Shown: piece by piece, positions 8,201 to 17,579 of the stretch
Layout: each line of letters begins with the position of its first letter
Position numbering within the stretch: the first letter of the stretch is position 1
From: Aplysia californica
Lineage: Eukaryota; Mollusca; Gastropoda; Aplysiida; Aplysiidae
Length of the DNA stretch: 46,374 nt
Reading direction: 5' to 3'
Assembly: GCF_000002075.1 (NCBI RefSeq)
Contig: NW_004797273.1
Coordinates: 1 to 46,374 of the forward strand
The notes under the pieces: generated by a model
What the model was told of the DNA's origin: nothing
Databases searched by the model: none
The model's input: the letters and a program-made list of their open reading frames with translations, nothing else
Translations under genes and position numbers: made by a program

Positions 8201-11135
8201 ATCCGAAAGGATGCTCAAGGCAGATACTCTTTACCTCGCAGCTATGTGGAGAACCTCTATGTTGAAGCCATTGACGTCAGTAATACAGATTTCACCTATG
8301 TAGCTTTTGACAATATAGGTAAGCATTGCTAGAGGAAATATAATGAGATCTGTGTCAGGGATGTCTCTTTTCCAGGGGAGTTGGTCATGTTGCAGGAGGT
8401 TGATGGTGCTGTAGCGTAGTCTTCCCCTTCTCTTTTCTTTTTATTATTATTATTGTTGTTTGAATCGGCTTCCAGATCAAAATGTTAACCAGTATACTAC
8501 AACTCAGCACTACTTGATGTGTTGGATGAGATGCACTGGTTGTCTTCCTTTTTGTACTCATTTTGTATGGGTTTATAAAACTTTTCCCTTTTCTATCTGA
8601 TCTACTGTAATTTTAGTATTATCTTTTTTTGTTTTTGTCTGTTTGTTTGTAAGTGTTTTACAGTGCTTGCAAATGCATAAGGTTAGTGTTATCTTGCTTT
8701 TTCTGTGTGTTTTTTTTTTTTACATGATTAATTCCCTTCATGACTTCATGGTCAGTTTGTGCTTCACCGGGCACAGTTTTGGATCCCAGGAGACAAAGAG
8801 TAGTGACAGGCTTAGTGGTCAGTTGCCTATAATTAGACATAGTTTGTAAAATACTAACTATCTCTAAAAGTAAAAGATTTCTTCGTAGGTAGAAATATTG
8901 CTGAATGTGAACCTGTGATTAGTTTTACAAAATGCATCTAATAGAAGCAGTATGCAGAATACAACTTATGATGAACGGCGCTCATCATCATGGTCCTCGC
9001 GCTTCACAGGGCATGATTATCACCGTACATCACTGCAGTATCTTGGCTCCGTTGGCATATAGGAATAATTGACGAACGGCATATGTCATATATAGGTGAC
9101 AAAGGGGATAATACCAATAACCTTTGTTGTGTAGGTATGCTTCTCTATTTCCTCACCATTTCATACTCTATTTTTTCTAGGTTAATTTGTTATCAGATTG
9201 TCATTTTGGGTGGTTAGTGGGTGCTCTGGTGTGGTCTGTCTGCTCCTTCTTTCCTTAGATTTCCTATCAAACATTTGTTGTCCTTATCTCTCCTCCTTCC
9301 TTTTTGTGTTTTTCTGTTATAACACCTCTAATCTTGGGCACTTATATGACCTAATTGTGTTGCAAGTGCCATAAAACATGAACTTAGACGAATTTATTAT
9401 CATTGGCTCTATGTACACTTTTGTAATTCTTTTGAAAGTGAAGTTACCACCCTTCTGATACAGTCGAACCTGCTTTAACGACCACCTGCGCAAGACAAAG
9501 ATCGATCTGTACAAACAGCAACTTTTGATTTTTTCTCTTGCATATTTTTGTATATAATAGCATTGTGTAAGATGGCCACCTGTCTCAGAGAACCACTTTT
9601 CTCCTTGTCAGTGGGTAACCGTCTTAGACAGTTTTGACTGTACTTCTATTATTTTTCCCCCCTTTCACCATTCTTTAACTTTCTTTCCTTCATGTCTGTT
9701 CCTTCCAACAAAAAAAAAACATCCCCTATTGCTGTTGTCATATAATTTCCTTAAAAACAGTATGTCACTTTATTTTTCTTACAATATGTTACTGTTTCAC
9801 AGGACAACTAAGTCAGCTGCGTTACCTGAACCTGAGCAAGTGCAAGTACATCGACGACTGGAGTCTGGCTCGTCTCCAACGCCTGAGTCATAGTCTGGAG
9901 TTCTTGGACATAAGTGACTGCCCCAGGGTCACTGACTGGGGACTGGCCTCATTACAGTGTCTCAGGTCTGTTACTGTCTGTGTCTCTATTCTTTCTTCCC
10001 AGTGCCTGATTACTGTTAATAAAAGATTTCTGGGTTTTTTTAAATCTGTGGGTAGTTTTTAATGGCGTGTCTTTTAGTTTCAGTTTCACTTGGCATTAAA
10101 AATTGTTGCGAGAACAAACACATTTCACATGCACTGCCTCAATGAACTTTTCTATGATGTTTGATGAGTTTTCAAATCACATTTCATTCAGGGTCTCTGA
10201 TTATTGTGGAAACGTTTAGAGGCTGCACCTAATGTCAAGTTGGCAGTGGACTAATAGTGGGTGGCTGGCATGTGCTCTAGTGTGGTTTGCTCCCTCTTTG
10301 CTATCTTTTGTCCTTATCTCTCTCCTTCTTTTCTTAGTATAGTACACCCTTGTAAGACTTCTAATCTGGGGCACCTATATGACCTATGTATGGGTGTGTG
10401 TTGCAAGTGCCATAAAACTCTCACTAAAACTAAAAAGCGGACCATTTTTGTGGTTTGTAATTGATGTTTTATAATTGGTTTACCTCTTTCATTTAAACAC
10501 AAAAAGGTGATGATCAGTTTCATATTGTCTCTTTGCCAAGCTACAGAATTTTTGTCATGTATGAGAACACCATGAGCTCAGTTGGTATCATGCTGGACTA
10601 AGGAGCTGTTGGTCCCGATTCGAATCCTCAAAGGGTATTCTGAACTTGGATTGTTTTTTGGAGTTTTAAAGCTGTCTACCCATTTGGCTCAATCCTGCCT
10701 GAGACAGACATTAAATTCGGAGGTCCCACCTCTTAGATATCCTTTCACTTACAGTGTTGGGAAAGGGTGTTAAACCTATACAATGACCAATTGTTGTGTA
10801 TCAATTATGTTCACACTGTCTTGTTTCCTTTTCCACTGTTCAGAAAAATGCAAGGCCTGAGAGTGGTGAACTTGCCAGGGGTCAAGTTCCTGGGACTGCT
10901 CACTTTACTGCTGGAGGAGCAAGTCCCGGGACTCAAGATGCTGGGGGTCACCGAGGCCGACCTCCAACCTCCGGCCTTTCTGCAGCGTGGGGAGCGTCGC
11001 TTGGTCCGGGCCCTGCTGGGGATGATGGACAAGGACAAGAGTGACCCTGATGAGGAGCGGATGGAGTTTTCGGGGCAGTACAGTCATGACGGGTTTCATA
11101 AGTACAACCGTGCCATTAGGAAAGTGGACTGGTGA
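2186..11135 (+). CDS. DMAC2: DMAC2 / ATP5SL-like mitochondrial complex I assembly factor (5 exons)
   Basis: Exons 2186-2218, 6798-7126, 8098-8318, 9803-9965 and 10844-11135 join in phase to 345 codons plus TGA. The family is known to help build the distal membrane arm of mitochondrial complex I. In the sequence, the N-terminus (MAASIQRFGGK, then Arg/Ser/Lys-rich residues to about 35) looks like a mitochondrial presequence. Residues 144-149 read GGAVKF followed by a Trp-Ile-Arg stretch, a family hallmark as I recall it. Exons 4-5 hold leucine-rich repeats (LRYLNLSKCKYIDDWSL, LEFLDISDCPRVTDWGL, LRVVNLPG). The C-terminal tail is charged and unrecognised. At 345 residues it is longer than the human protein (about 257, from memory). 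Exon 1 is the least certain part. The sister protein ATP5S/DMAC2L is the main alternative, but GGAVKF favours DMAC2. The gene is convergent with calcineurin B. Confidence 0.88.
2338..2397. repeat. AGATCT/TCTAGA-rich block
   Basis: Imperfect overlapping AGATCT and TCTAGA hexamers. The same hexamers recur at 3640-3810, 4752-4803 and 41287-41397, so this is a window-wide low-complexity theme. Confidence 0.8.
2710..3582. mobile_element. Non-autonomous TIR element with palindromic ends, TA duplication
   Basis: Both ends carry the same inverted block of roughly 40 bp: TTCGGACTCGAGTCCGAA, an A-rich spacer, then ATTCGGAC. The block itself contains a palindrome (34 bp perfect at 2702-2735, 22 bp at 3563-3584). 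TA dinucleotides at 2708-2709 and 3583-3584 fit a Tc1/mariner/pogo-type duplication. No transposase is seen. Positions about 2960-3300 match, in reverse orientation, the interior of the element at 20964-21774. Confidence 0.65.
2881..2900. repeat. Poly-C tract
   Basis: A C run broken by one A (about 2883-2902), inside the TIR element. A similar run lies at 4912-4925, and a much longer one at 31609-31640. Confidence 0.85.
3640..3810. repeat. Scattered AGATCT/TCTAGA hexamers
   Basis: Several TCTAGATCTAGA-type runs in otherwise unremarkable intron sequence just outside the TIR element. Confidence 0.6.
3846..4362 (-). mobile_element. SINE family A, near full-length
   Basis: On the - strand the element begins with a tRNA-like head. 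The reverse complement of 4290-4361 contains GGCCTAGAGG, an A-box-like motif, and GGTTCGAAT, a B-box-like motif. It runs through a C/T-rich body and ends in the tail hairpin (GCGCTCATATGACC ... GAGCGCCGTAAA). About 515 bp, colinear with 22186-22709. The head is not a tRNA gene because no folded acceptor stem follows it. Confidence 0.88.
4363..4403. repeat. Hairpin next to the SINE head
   Basis: GTACTAGACTAATT at 4363-4376 and its exact reverse complement at 4390-4403, with a 13-base loop. No flanking duplication was found. Confidence 0.8.
4505..4690. mobile_element. MITE carrying telomere-like TTAGGG repeats
   Basis: Left end GGACTTCCGTAACGAGCGAC (4505-4527 with three more bases) and right end 4668-4690 are inverted repeats matching at 22 of 23 positions. 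About 4560-4650 of the 186-bp interior is degenerate TTAGGG-type repeat with GGTTAGGG, GTTACGG and GGGTAGGG variants. No clear target duplication was seen. Confidence 0.75.
5228..5338. repeat. GA-rich purine tract
   Basis: Imperfect GAGAGA with A-runs and G-runs, lying directly before the CAGTGGAATTC end of the repeat at 5352. Confidence 0.9.
5352..5810. repeat. pogo/Tigger-like repeat, copy 2
   Basis: It starts as TA-CAGTGGAATTCACTTATAAC with repeated ATAACGAGA motifs, resembling the CAGTGGAACTC end of the element at 20964. From 5455 it aligns with 1-360. The right end is not found; similarity to copy 1 stops near 5810. Confidence 0.55.
5811..6790. other. Intron sequence without recognised features
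   Basis: T-rich and A/T-rich sequence with short CA runs (about 5967-5990). I see no repeat with ends and no coding signal. Confidence 0.4.
6798..7126 (+). CDS. DMAC2: DMAC2-like exon 2
   Basis: Encodes ILKKGRSWVQ through ...HLKDSQ plus two bases of an Arg codon. Donor AAAG|GTCTGT. Two acceptors six bases apart (TTTTAAG at 6791 and TTCCAG at 6797) keep the same frame and would add or drop Phe-Gln. I chose the CAG. Confidence 0.88.
7265..7388. mobile_element. Small piggyBac-like MITE
   Basis: AACACTTTGCC (7267-7277) and GGCAAAGTGTT (7376-7386) are perfect 11-bp inverted repeats. The outer bases read TTAA on the left and TTGA on the right, consistent with a slightly mutated TTAA duplication. 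The interior of about 100 bp is non-coding. It lies in intron 2. Confidence 0.6.
7441..7749. mobile_element. TTAA-flanked MITE with CTC-type ends
   Basis: The left end is TTAACTCTTTTTTATCTCC and the right end, read inverted, is TTAACTCCTTATCTCTGGC. Both start at TTAA (7441, 7746). The left end shares TTAACTCTTT with the larger piggyBac derivative at 11662, so it may be a relative. It lies in intron 2. Confidence 0.6.
8098..8318 (+). CDS. DMAC2: DMAC2-like exon 3
   Basis: Acceptor CTGGCAG|A completes the split Arg codon, then YLQERHDALGPELAG, the GGAVKFWNRDTWIR stretch and VEAIDVSNTDFTYVAFDN follow. It ends with one base of Gly at G|GTAAGC, a strong donor. Confidence 0.93.
8650..8690 (-). repeat. 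Decayed SINE tail
   Basis: GTGTTTTACAGTGCTTGCAA then ATGCATAAGG resembles the inverted family A/B tail. No body is attached. Confidence 0.4.
8980..9207. other. Intron 3 sequence, unassigned
   Basis: Contains a CGCTCATCATCATGG / CGCGCTTCACAGG patch faintly like the SINE tail. Nothing firm. Confidence 0.25.
9208..9395 (+). mobile_element. SINE family B
   Basis: Begins TGGGTGGTTAGTGGGTGCTC, continues through a C/T-rich CTCCTTC body, and ends CACCTCTAATC...GGGCACTTATATGACCTA...GCAAGTGCCATAAAAC. It is colinear with 20320-20500, whose ends are fixed by a target duplication. Confidence 0.85.
9461..9640. mobile_element. TA-flanked MITE
   Basis: The left end CAGTCGAACCTGCTTTAACG and the inverted right end CAGTCAAAACTG are bounded by TA at 9459-9460 and 9641-9642. 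180 bp, non-coding, pogo/Tc1-type. Confidence 0.65.
9803..9965 (+). CDS. DMAC2: DMAC2-like exon 4
   Basis: Acceptor TTTCACAG|GA completes Gly, followed by two leucine-rich repeats (LRYLNLSKCKYIDDWSL and LEFLDISDCPRVTDWGL). It ends CTCAG|GTCTGT with two bases of Arg. Confidence 0.95.
10257..10440 (+). mobile_element. SINE family B
   Basis: Starts GTGGGTGGCTGGCATGTGCTC, then CTTATCTCTCTCCTTC, TCTAATCTGGGGCACCTATATG, and GCAAGTGCCATAAAACTC with an A-rich end. Diverged copy in intron 4. Confidence 0.82.
10566..10780 (+). mobile_element. SINE family C, tRNA-derived
   Basis: The head shows an A-box-like TGAGCTCAGTTGGTA and a B-box GATTCGAATCC. The tail TTCGGAGGTCCCACCTCTTA ... GGGTGTTAAACCTATACAA is shared with 33177-33395. 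It ends about 64 bp before exon 5. Confidence 0.75.
10844..11135 (+). CDS. DMAC2: DMAC2-like exon 5 with stop
   Basis: Acceptor CTGTTCAG|A completes Arg. It encodes KMQGLRVVNLPGVKFLGLL, then an acidic and basic tail ending in RKVDW-stop (TGA 11133-11135). The exon is markedly more GC-rich than its introns. Confidence 0.93.
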
Positions 11136-11661
11136 AGTAGGTGAAGTCCAGACAAAGACAAGAGGCCATATTATGATACAGTGGAGTCTACTGAAACCAA
11201 AACCTGTGGGACAGCCAGATTTTCTTCAGTTAAAAGGGGTTGTTCAAATAGAGGGGTAAAGAATCAGGGTTTTCATTTTCATTTGGTTTACCGCTGTTTT
11301 CGGATTAACCGTGTTCAGTTATACCTTTGACTGCTGACTTTAAATTTTAAAGGTTAAAACACCAGTCAGGTAGGCTACTTGAAATGTTTAATTTCACCTA
11401 CAGTGAAAACATACATATGCAAAACCATTGATTTTCTTTAAAAAGGATGCTTGAAGTATATAAAAACAGGGTGGCCAGGGAAATCTTCCTCCTAAAAATC
11501 TTACCACACCAAAAAACAAACAAAAACTACCACTATCCTCACCGTCACCGAAAAAAATTATGTATATTATATATATGATTTATAAAATCTAGAATAAAAT
11601 CATGAAATATAATGCAGTGTCACTGAATTTAAAGCTCTAATATTTATAATCAAAGCTCACC
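11136..11661 (+). other. Probable 3' UTR and downstream of DMAC2-like gene
   Basis: A/T-rich, no repeat recognised. AATAAA at about 11592-11597 is the first good polyadenylation signal before the piggyBac element. Confidence 0.45.
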
Positions 11662-13072
11662 TTAACTCTTTCCCTCTGGAATTTTTACCCCACTCTGGAC
11701 GAAATTAATTCAAGGCACAGTGGGGAATGCTAGAATGATTTTTTTTAAATGTATTTTTGTTGGTTGATAGCAAAATAAACCTCTAAGTGTTAGATGCCAA
11801 ACGGTTCAGGAATGAATGTAGAATGCATGTATCTGTGTTAGAAAGGCATATGATTACACAGATTCAATTGAATAAATCTGAAAGAGAACTTCAAAATTAT
11901 GAAAATTGAAACAAAATTTCTGCCTCACCCCATTCTTTTCACTTTGAAGACTTCAAATGATATGGCAGATAATCCAATTATTGAAATTCAGTATTTGTTT
12001 ACTGCTCCCAGTTTCAAGACATTTGTATTAAAAGTTTTTAAAAAATGATTTTTTGAAAATAAATACACTATGAGCACAACAATCAGGGGACGTAATTGGG
12101 AAAACTGGAACACAACACCAAAGTCTATTCACACTTTATACATGGTCTTTCCTGCTGTCCTGCAAAATATGTTGCTGGGTGTGGTAAATTCGAAAACAGT
12201 CTTTCGGATGCAGATGGGGGAAATTTGAACAACCTCTGCAGAAGAAGTTTGCGGGTTGCTGGGGTACTGCACACGACGCAGTTGACATCACGCGGAGAGT
12301 AGTCGATGATTTGTCCCATACCATTGAACCTTTCCACTGGATTCTCTGTCCTGGGTCTCCCAAAGCAGTTCTCAAAGACAATCCAGCTCCGAAGAATTTT
12401 TGTGAAGAGCAGCATTCACTCCGGAGGGCAAAGTCACAGGTGGTGAAAATCTAAAGTTGTTGATGGTTCCACCTTCACCAATTTCACTCCATCCACCATC
12501 ATCAGGAGATCATCGCCCTCTGTTCTTGCAGCAACAGGAGCCCTTTGTTGCTTTCCTTTACCTTTACTACCGCCTGTCTTCCTCAGTTTTCGTCTCGGCG
12601 CATTGTCATTGTCACCGTCAAGAGAATTGGACCTAGATCTAGATCTGTCACCTTCAGAACTGGCGGGTCTTCATCAAAATTATCGTTAACAGGTCTTCTC
12701 TGTCAACTTACAGACGAATCTGAGTCCAAATCGCTGTTTTCAGCATTCAAAGACACAAACAATTCACGGGCCTGAACAGCTATAAACCGTTGTGGACGTG
12801 TTCCACTTGTTGAAGGTCTCGAATCTATCAATACCCGCATCAGTTGGTCTCAAAACAACAAAAACACCAGAAATGTGCTTGAATATTCCACCAGATTTCC
12901 CGGAATGAACTCTTTTACACAGAAGAGCATAAACAATGGAAGTCTTTAATAATTATGGACTGGAAAAGATTGTGTATTTCGAATTACTATGTCTGACACA
13001 CAGTGCGGCCTTACGGCGGAAGTCGCTGGAAGGATTGGCGCACTGTGCGGCTTTACGGAGACAAAGAGTTAA
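11662..13072 (-). mobile_element. Internally deleted piggyBac element with both ends
   Basis: TTAA at 11662-11665 and 13069-13072 bounds a 1.4-kb element. Both ends begin TTAACTCTTT reading inward and carry a subterminal GCACAGTG motif. On the - strand, an N-terminal portion starts near 12843 with a Ser/Asp-rich acidic stretch. The C-terminal Cys-rich finger follows at about 12310-12140: DVNCVVCSTPATRK in one frame, then CSNFPHLHPKDCFRIYHT in another. The central DDE catalytic domain is absent. This is a non-autonomous derivative, with frame breaks and an internal stop in the remaining pieces. A copy of the TCTAGATCTAGG-type hexamer lies inside it (about 12632). Confidence 0.8.
12125..12415 (-). 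pseudogene. piggyBac transposase C-terminal zinc-finger remnant
   Basis: Cys-x2-Cys and CFRIYHT motifs typical of the PGBD C-terminal domain lie in two adjoining frames, so at least one frameshift is present. The joined upstream sequence (about 12420-12470) reads LDCFELLW-like in pieces, consistent with direct loss of the middle of the gene. Confidence 0.7.
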
Positions 13073-13257
13073 ACAGCATCCTTAGAATAGTAGCTGGTCT
13101 ATTCAAGAAGGCTCTCAGTAAAAGTCTCAGCACACAACTATTTACTCCTCTTTCTCTTGACTGAACAGGTAAATGTAGGAACTTTTAGAACATGAAAGCA
13201 CTGTCAACTTATGTACACTATTTACATACCATAATCTCTCCTTGCATGATTACTGTT

Positions 13258-13996
13258 TCAATTCCCCTTCTCTCTCAAGAATGATTGTTCATTGTTCATT
13301 GTTTCAGGAAGCAACATCCCTGCATTCCGGACACGTCCATTTGATGCTCTGTTGCTTTCTCCAAAATCCAGTTCCTCAAGAATGAAAGAAGAGAAAGACA
13401 TCACCTCTTCTTTTCTTTTAGAAGCATCACTTTTGAGGCAAGACATTTGATACTAAGTTCATGGGCTTCCTTTGCAGATGACTTTGCTGCCTTCTTTATC
13501 ATCTCCTCGGCTGACTTCACCAACAGATCAATGTCGAGCTCAGCTTTCTTCTTCTTTGCTTTCAGATTGACCAGCTTCTCATTTTTTCTTTTTTTGTTCA
13601 ATGATTCCTCATTATCCTGTCTCTTCTTTCTTTTCTTTTCTAAAACCTTAGAGTACTTATGCCAAGCTTGGCTGAATGACTGTATCATTTCCTTTGGGAT
13701 TGGCACATCTGTGATGCCTGGTCCATTGTCTCTTACATACTGACAAATGAGCCTTCTTGCACCCAAGTTCTCTTCAAGAAGATTTCCTCTGAATCTTCTT
13801 TGTTTACAGAAAAGGCCCATTCCACATCAGCATTGCCATGGCTCAAGAGTAATACAATCTGTATCACCTTTTGCGGTGCTGGTAGCTTGTCCAGTTGTAC
13901 ATTTTCTCTACAGTATTTGTCCAGGTTTTGATCACTGTATTGTATTGAAGATATTATCTCTGAAAAGTTTTGAAATTTAAACTCATACTGGTCCAC
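13258..13996 (-). pseudogene. hAT-like transposase C-terminal remnant
   Basis: The - strand reads CRENVQLDKLPAPQKV then VLLLSHGNADVEWAFSVNKE (13996-13740). In another frame (13820-13401) it reads EENLGARRLICQYVRDNG and VPIPKEMIQS, followed by a long Lys/Glu-rich coiled-coil tail. The SHGNADVE-FSVNKE stretch is typical of a hAT-like dimerisation region found in many invertebrate genomes, as I recall. One frame change lies near 13800. No inverted repeats were found, so the ends are unknown. Confidence 0.65.
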
Positions 13997-14421
13997 TCAG
14001 TCTACATTTATCCAGTTCTTTGGATTGTCTGGCTAATTTTGAGAACATTTGATGAGCCTTGGTGGGCTGTTGCTTAACCCTCTTAGCGCTGGGCTAAAAA
14101 TATTCAATTAACCCAGATTGTGAGCTAAAATTGTGGAATACCTGATTGAGAAGGGTACCTTGGCTGACTTAGCTGTTGTAGTTGTTCCTTTGGTTCACCA
14201 TATATTGATGGCTATTTGTGATAGCGGCTGACTGATATATAATATATATATGTATGGCTCGTTTCGTCTATGCAGATGGTCAATTTAGCTTAAGATGGTC
14301 TCAAGGTTGTCTTCATGCAGCTTCTTTCATGGCTAATTCTTCCTATGTTTGAAGCGCAGATTCTCTCGCAATGCTTGCATGTCAGTGTCGTAGATCGAAG
14401 CTCTGTATTTCCTCTGTTTTC

Positions 14422-15831
14422 CTATCGTCGTTGGCGCTTCTCAGCCTGGTTGTTTCTAAGGCTGCCCTCTAGCATTATAGTTGTTTCATTTATCATTTTC
14501 CTCCATGTTTTCCTGTCCTCAGCTATTTCTTCCCAGATGCTAACATCTACTCCAAGCTTAGATAAGCTATTTTTGCAGGTGTCTTTGTACCTCAATTTTG
14601 GTCTTCCTCTTGGTCTCTTTCCCTGGGCAAGTTCTCCATAGAGAAGTTGCTTCAGAATCCAGTTGTCGTCCATTCTCTTGACATGGCCCAGCCATCTCAA
14701 TCTTTTTTAACACAGGATAGTTGTCATGCTCTGGAGGTTTGCCTGTGCCAACACTTCTACATTTGTAACCTTGTCACCCCACGAAATGCCTCAGATCTTG
14801 CGGCAGCATCTAAGATGGAAAATGTCGAGGTGCTTTTCTTGTTTGCTGTACAAGGTCCATGTTTCAGATCCATTAAGGAGTGTGCTGAGGACACATCCAT
14901 CGTAAATCTTGATCTTTGTTTTGATGGTTAATCTTTTGTTTTCTCGTGCTCATTTTGTCAGCCTTCCAAAAGTGGTTGCTGCTTTCCCTATCCTGGTGTT
15001 GATCTCATAATCAAGTTATGTAGTAGAGCTGATGGTATATCCCAGGTAACATAACTTGTCCACTGTCTCAAGTTCCTTGTCGTTCAGCCATATATGGCTC
15101 TGCTCTGCACCTTCTTGGGTAAGGATGACTGTTTTCTGAACACTGATGACCAAGCTAAAGACCTTGCATGCTGTTGATAGGCGGTCCATCATTGTTTGTA
15201 GGGTTGATTCACTGTGAGCAACAAGAGCAGCATCATCGGCGAAGAGAAGGTCTCGTACTGTTGTTTTGTTGATCTTGGTCTTGGCCTTGAGTCGAGCAAG
15301 ATTGAAGAGCGACCCATCAGTTCTCCAGTGGAGGAAGACATCCCCTGGTGACTCTTTAAATGCAGGTTGCAGTAAGACTGCAAAATAAGTGCTAAAAAGG
15401 GTTGGTGCTAAGACACAACCTTGCTTTACTCAGCTATTGATGTTGAAACTGTTTGATGTTGAACCGTCAAACTGAATGGTGGCCTTCATATCTTCGTGGA
15501 ATGAAATGATGAGCTGTAGCAGTATTGGGGGACAGCCAATTTTTCCAAACACCATGTACAGTCCTTATGTACTGACTGTATTAAAAGCCTTTCTCAGATC
15601 GACAAACGCAGTATGTAATGGCAGTTGTTGCTCCCTGCATTTTTTTTGTAGCTGACAAATAGAAAAGATCATGTCCATTGTTGAGCGGTTTCATCTGAAA
15701 CCGCATTGGCTCTCAGGTAGGACTCTTTCTGCTAGTTTCTGAAGTCGCTTCAGGATGATCCTAGTGAAAGCTTTTCCAGTGATGCTTAGCAGTGAGATAC
15801 CTCTGTAGTTGTTGCAATCTCCTTTGTCCCC
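14422..15831 (-). pseudogene. LINE reverse transcriptase core and C-terminus
   Basis: Read on the - strand: [17 protein letters not shown] near 15825, the FADDAALVAHSESTLQ catalytic region near 15245, then a LSTLLNGSETWTLYSKQEK-like stretch near 14860. The 14700-14422 frame holds MRWLGHVKRMDD and GKRPRGRPKLRYKD. Scattered stops show it is dead. Confidence 0.85.
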
Positions 15832-16768
15832 TTACTTTTTGTAGAGTGTCGTGATTTTGGCATCTCTCATATCATGTGGAATTTCTGCTTTCAGCCAACA
15901 AGTCGTTACTAGCTTGTAGAGATATGAGAGGAGGGTCTCTTTGTTCTCTTTCAGCACTTCAGCTGGTATGTTGTCATTTCCTGCTGCTTTACCGCAAGCG
16001 AGTTCATCGATTGCAGAAGAGAGTTCTTCTTCTGTTGGTGTTGTATTAAGTTCTGACATTTCGGAGAGCTGAGGAATGATCTCATGTAGCTGTCTATCAA
16101 CATGTGGTTCCTCTGAGTATAAGTCTGAATAATGTTCCGCCCATCTTTTTATTTGTTCCTTCTTGTCTGTCAGCTTGTCTGTCGCAGACTTTAGAGGTTC
16201 CACTTACTTTGTTTGCTGTTGGTCCAATAGCAACTCTGATGTTTTCATACATTTTCCTGATATTACCTGTATCGCTTACCTGTTGGATTTCTGAGCATAA
16301 CTTGTCCCAGTACTGATTGGCACACTTTCTGGTTTCTCTTTGAAGGTTGGATTTAGCAGCACGTAGTTGTTGCTTTGTACTCTCTGTTGGATTTGTGTTG
16401 TGTTCTATCGGGATCTTACACTTTTTCTCGAGTAGTGGAGGGAGTGTTGATGCACTAGCTTCAACCCAGTCCTCCTTGCAAGGTCTTTCTATTCTAAAAG
16501 TAATCGACGCAGAATTATAAATTGTTGATCTCATGCTATTCCATATGTTGTCTGTGGATGAGCTATCTAGATGTTGGAGCTCATCTTTAACATGTTCTTG
16601 AAATTTTGCCTTTAACGCTGGGTCTTTGGTGTTTTTTATGTTGATCTTAGGTTTCTTTTGTTTTTCAGCTCTTGGTGTTTTCTTTATGACTATCTTTGCC
16701 TTGGCTATAACTAAAAGGTGGTCTGTGTTGCAGTCTGCACTGTAGAAGGATCTTGTTTGCTTTACCAT
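15832..16768 (-). pseudogene. LINE linker and start of reverse transcriptase
   Basis: Two overlapping frames, 16768-16097 and 16203-15832, carry the His-containing end of the endonuclease (NTDHLLVI), a basic linker with an ENIRVAIGP stretch, and then KRWAEHYSDLYSEE, CGKAAGNDNIPAEVLK and AKITTLYKK, which lead into the RT fingers. Confidence 0.85.
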
Positions 16769-16776
16769 GTTGGCAT

Positions 16777-17513
16777 CTTTCTTTCTGACGATGATGAAGT
16801 CGATTTGGTGCCAATGGCCTGATCTTGGATGGCACCAAGAAACCTTGTGTCTGTCCTTGCCACTGTAGAAGGTTTTAATGATGCAACGGTTGTTATTTGT
16901 GCAGAATTCTAAGAGTCTCTGACCATTCTCGTTGATTTTTCCCAGCCCAAAAGGTCCAAATCTGCTTTTGGGACATTGTTGATTGCATCCTGAAGTTCCT
17001 CGTAAAACTGGTCTTTTTTCTCATTTTCTGTTGTTATGGTTGGGGCGTAGGCGCTGATGAAGTGAGCCTTTCCAGTTTTGGTTTCCATTGCCATGACAGT
17101 GATACGTTCGGATATACCTTAGGGGGTGCTGATCCTGTTCAGCAGTCTGTTGTGTACTGCAAAACCCACACCATGGATTCTCCTCTCATCTTCCCCAAGA
17201 CCCTTCCAGAAGAATTTCTAGTTTCTTTCCCTGTGATACCAGAGTTAGCAAGTCTTGTCTCTTGCAGGACAGTGATGTCTACATTGAGTCGTGTGAGCTC
17301 CCTGTCTGTGATTGCTGTCTTTCTAATGTCCTCTGTTTTCTCCAGGTTGGTAGTGTCCAATCCGGTTGTCATTGTTCTAACATTCCAGGTCCCCAGTTTC
17401 CATGGGGTTAGTATTACTCTTTTTTTGCCTGGCGCTGGATTTAAAGTCTGCCTTTCAGTTTTTGTCCTAGCTCCATACACCCATAGAAGCAAACAGACGT
17501 GGCGGATCAGCAC
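16777..17513 (-). pseudogene. LINE endonuclease domain remnant
   Basis: Two frames cover it: 17513-17139 with LGTWNVRTM and VLQETRLA, and 17094-16909 with HFISAYAPT. The sequence after 16909 continues as SGHWHQIDFII in another frame. An in-frame loss removes the catalytic DFN region near 16970. Confidence 0.8.
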
Positions 17514-17579
17514 CTTTCTGACTGGGGACCCAGTTTGAGACGGGCGGTAGCTGATCAGTGTGACTGAATAGTCACTCCC

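Larger units (their letters stand above)
14235..17560 (-). mobile_element. Decayed APE-type LINE (non-LTR retrotransposon)
   Basis: On the - strand the order is endonuclease (about 17500-16680), linker, reverse transcriptase (about 16050-14900), then a C-terminal domain ending near 14422 and a short 3' part with ATATAT near 14240. Endonuclease motifs are LGTWNVRTM, DITVLQETRL, HFISAYAPT and QIDFIIVRKK. The usual GDFNARVG motif is absent (PKADLDLLG reads on directly). The RT shows [10 protein letters not shown] and FADDAALVAHS. The C-terminus has RWLGHVKRMDD and RGRPKLRYKD. Stops and frame changes break it into at least five frames. The clade (RTE, CR1 or a relative) is not resolved. Confidence 0.9.

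Noticed and set aside
13447-13743. + strand hydrophobic open frame
   Set aside because: It is the complement of the Lys/Glu-rich hAT-like remnant on the - strand.
17062-17538. 158-codon + strand open frame
   Set aside because: It lies opposite the LINE endonuclease region and has no support of its own.
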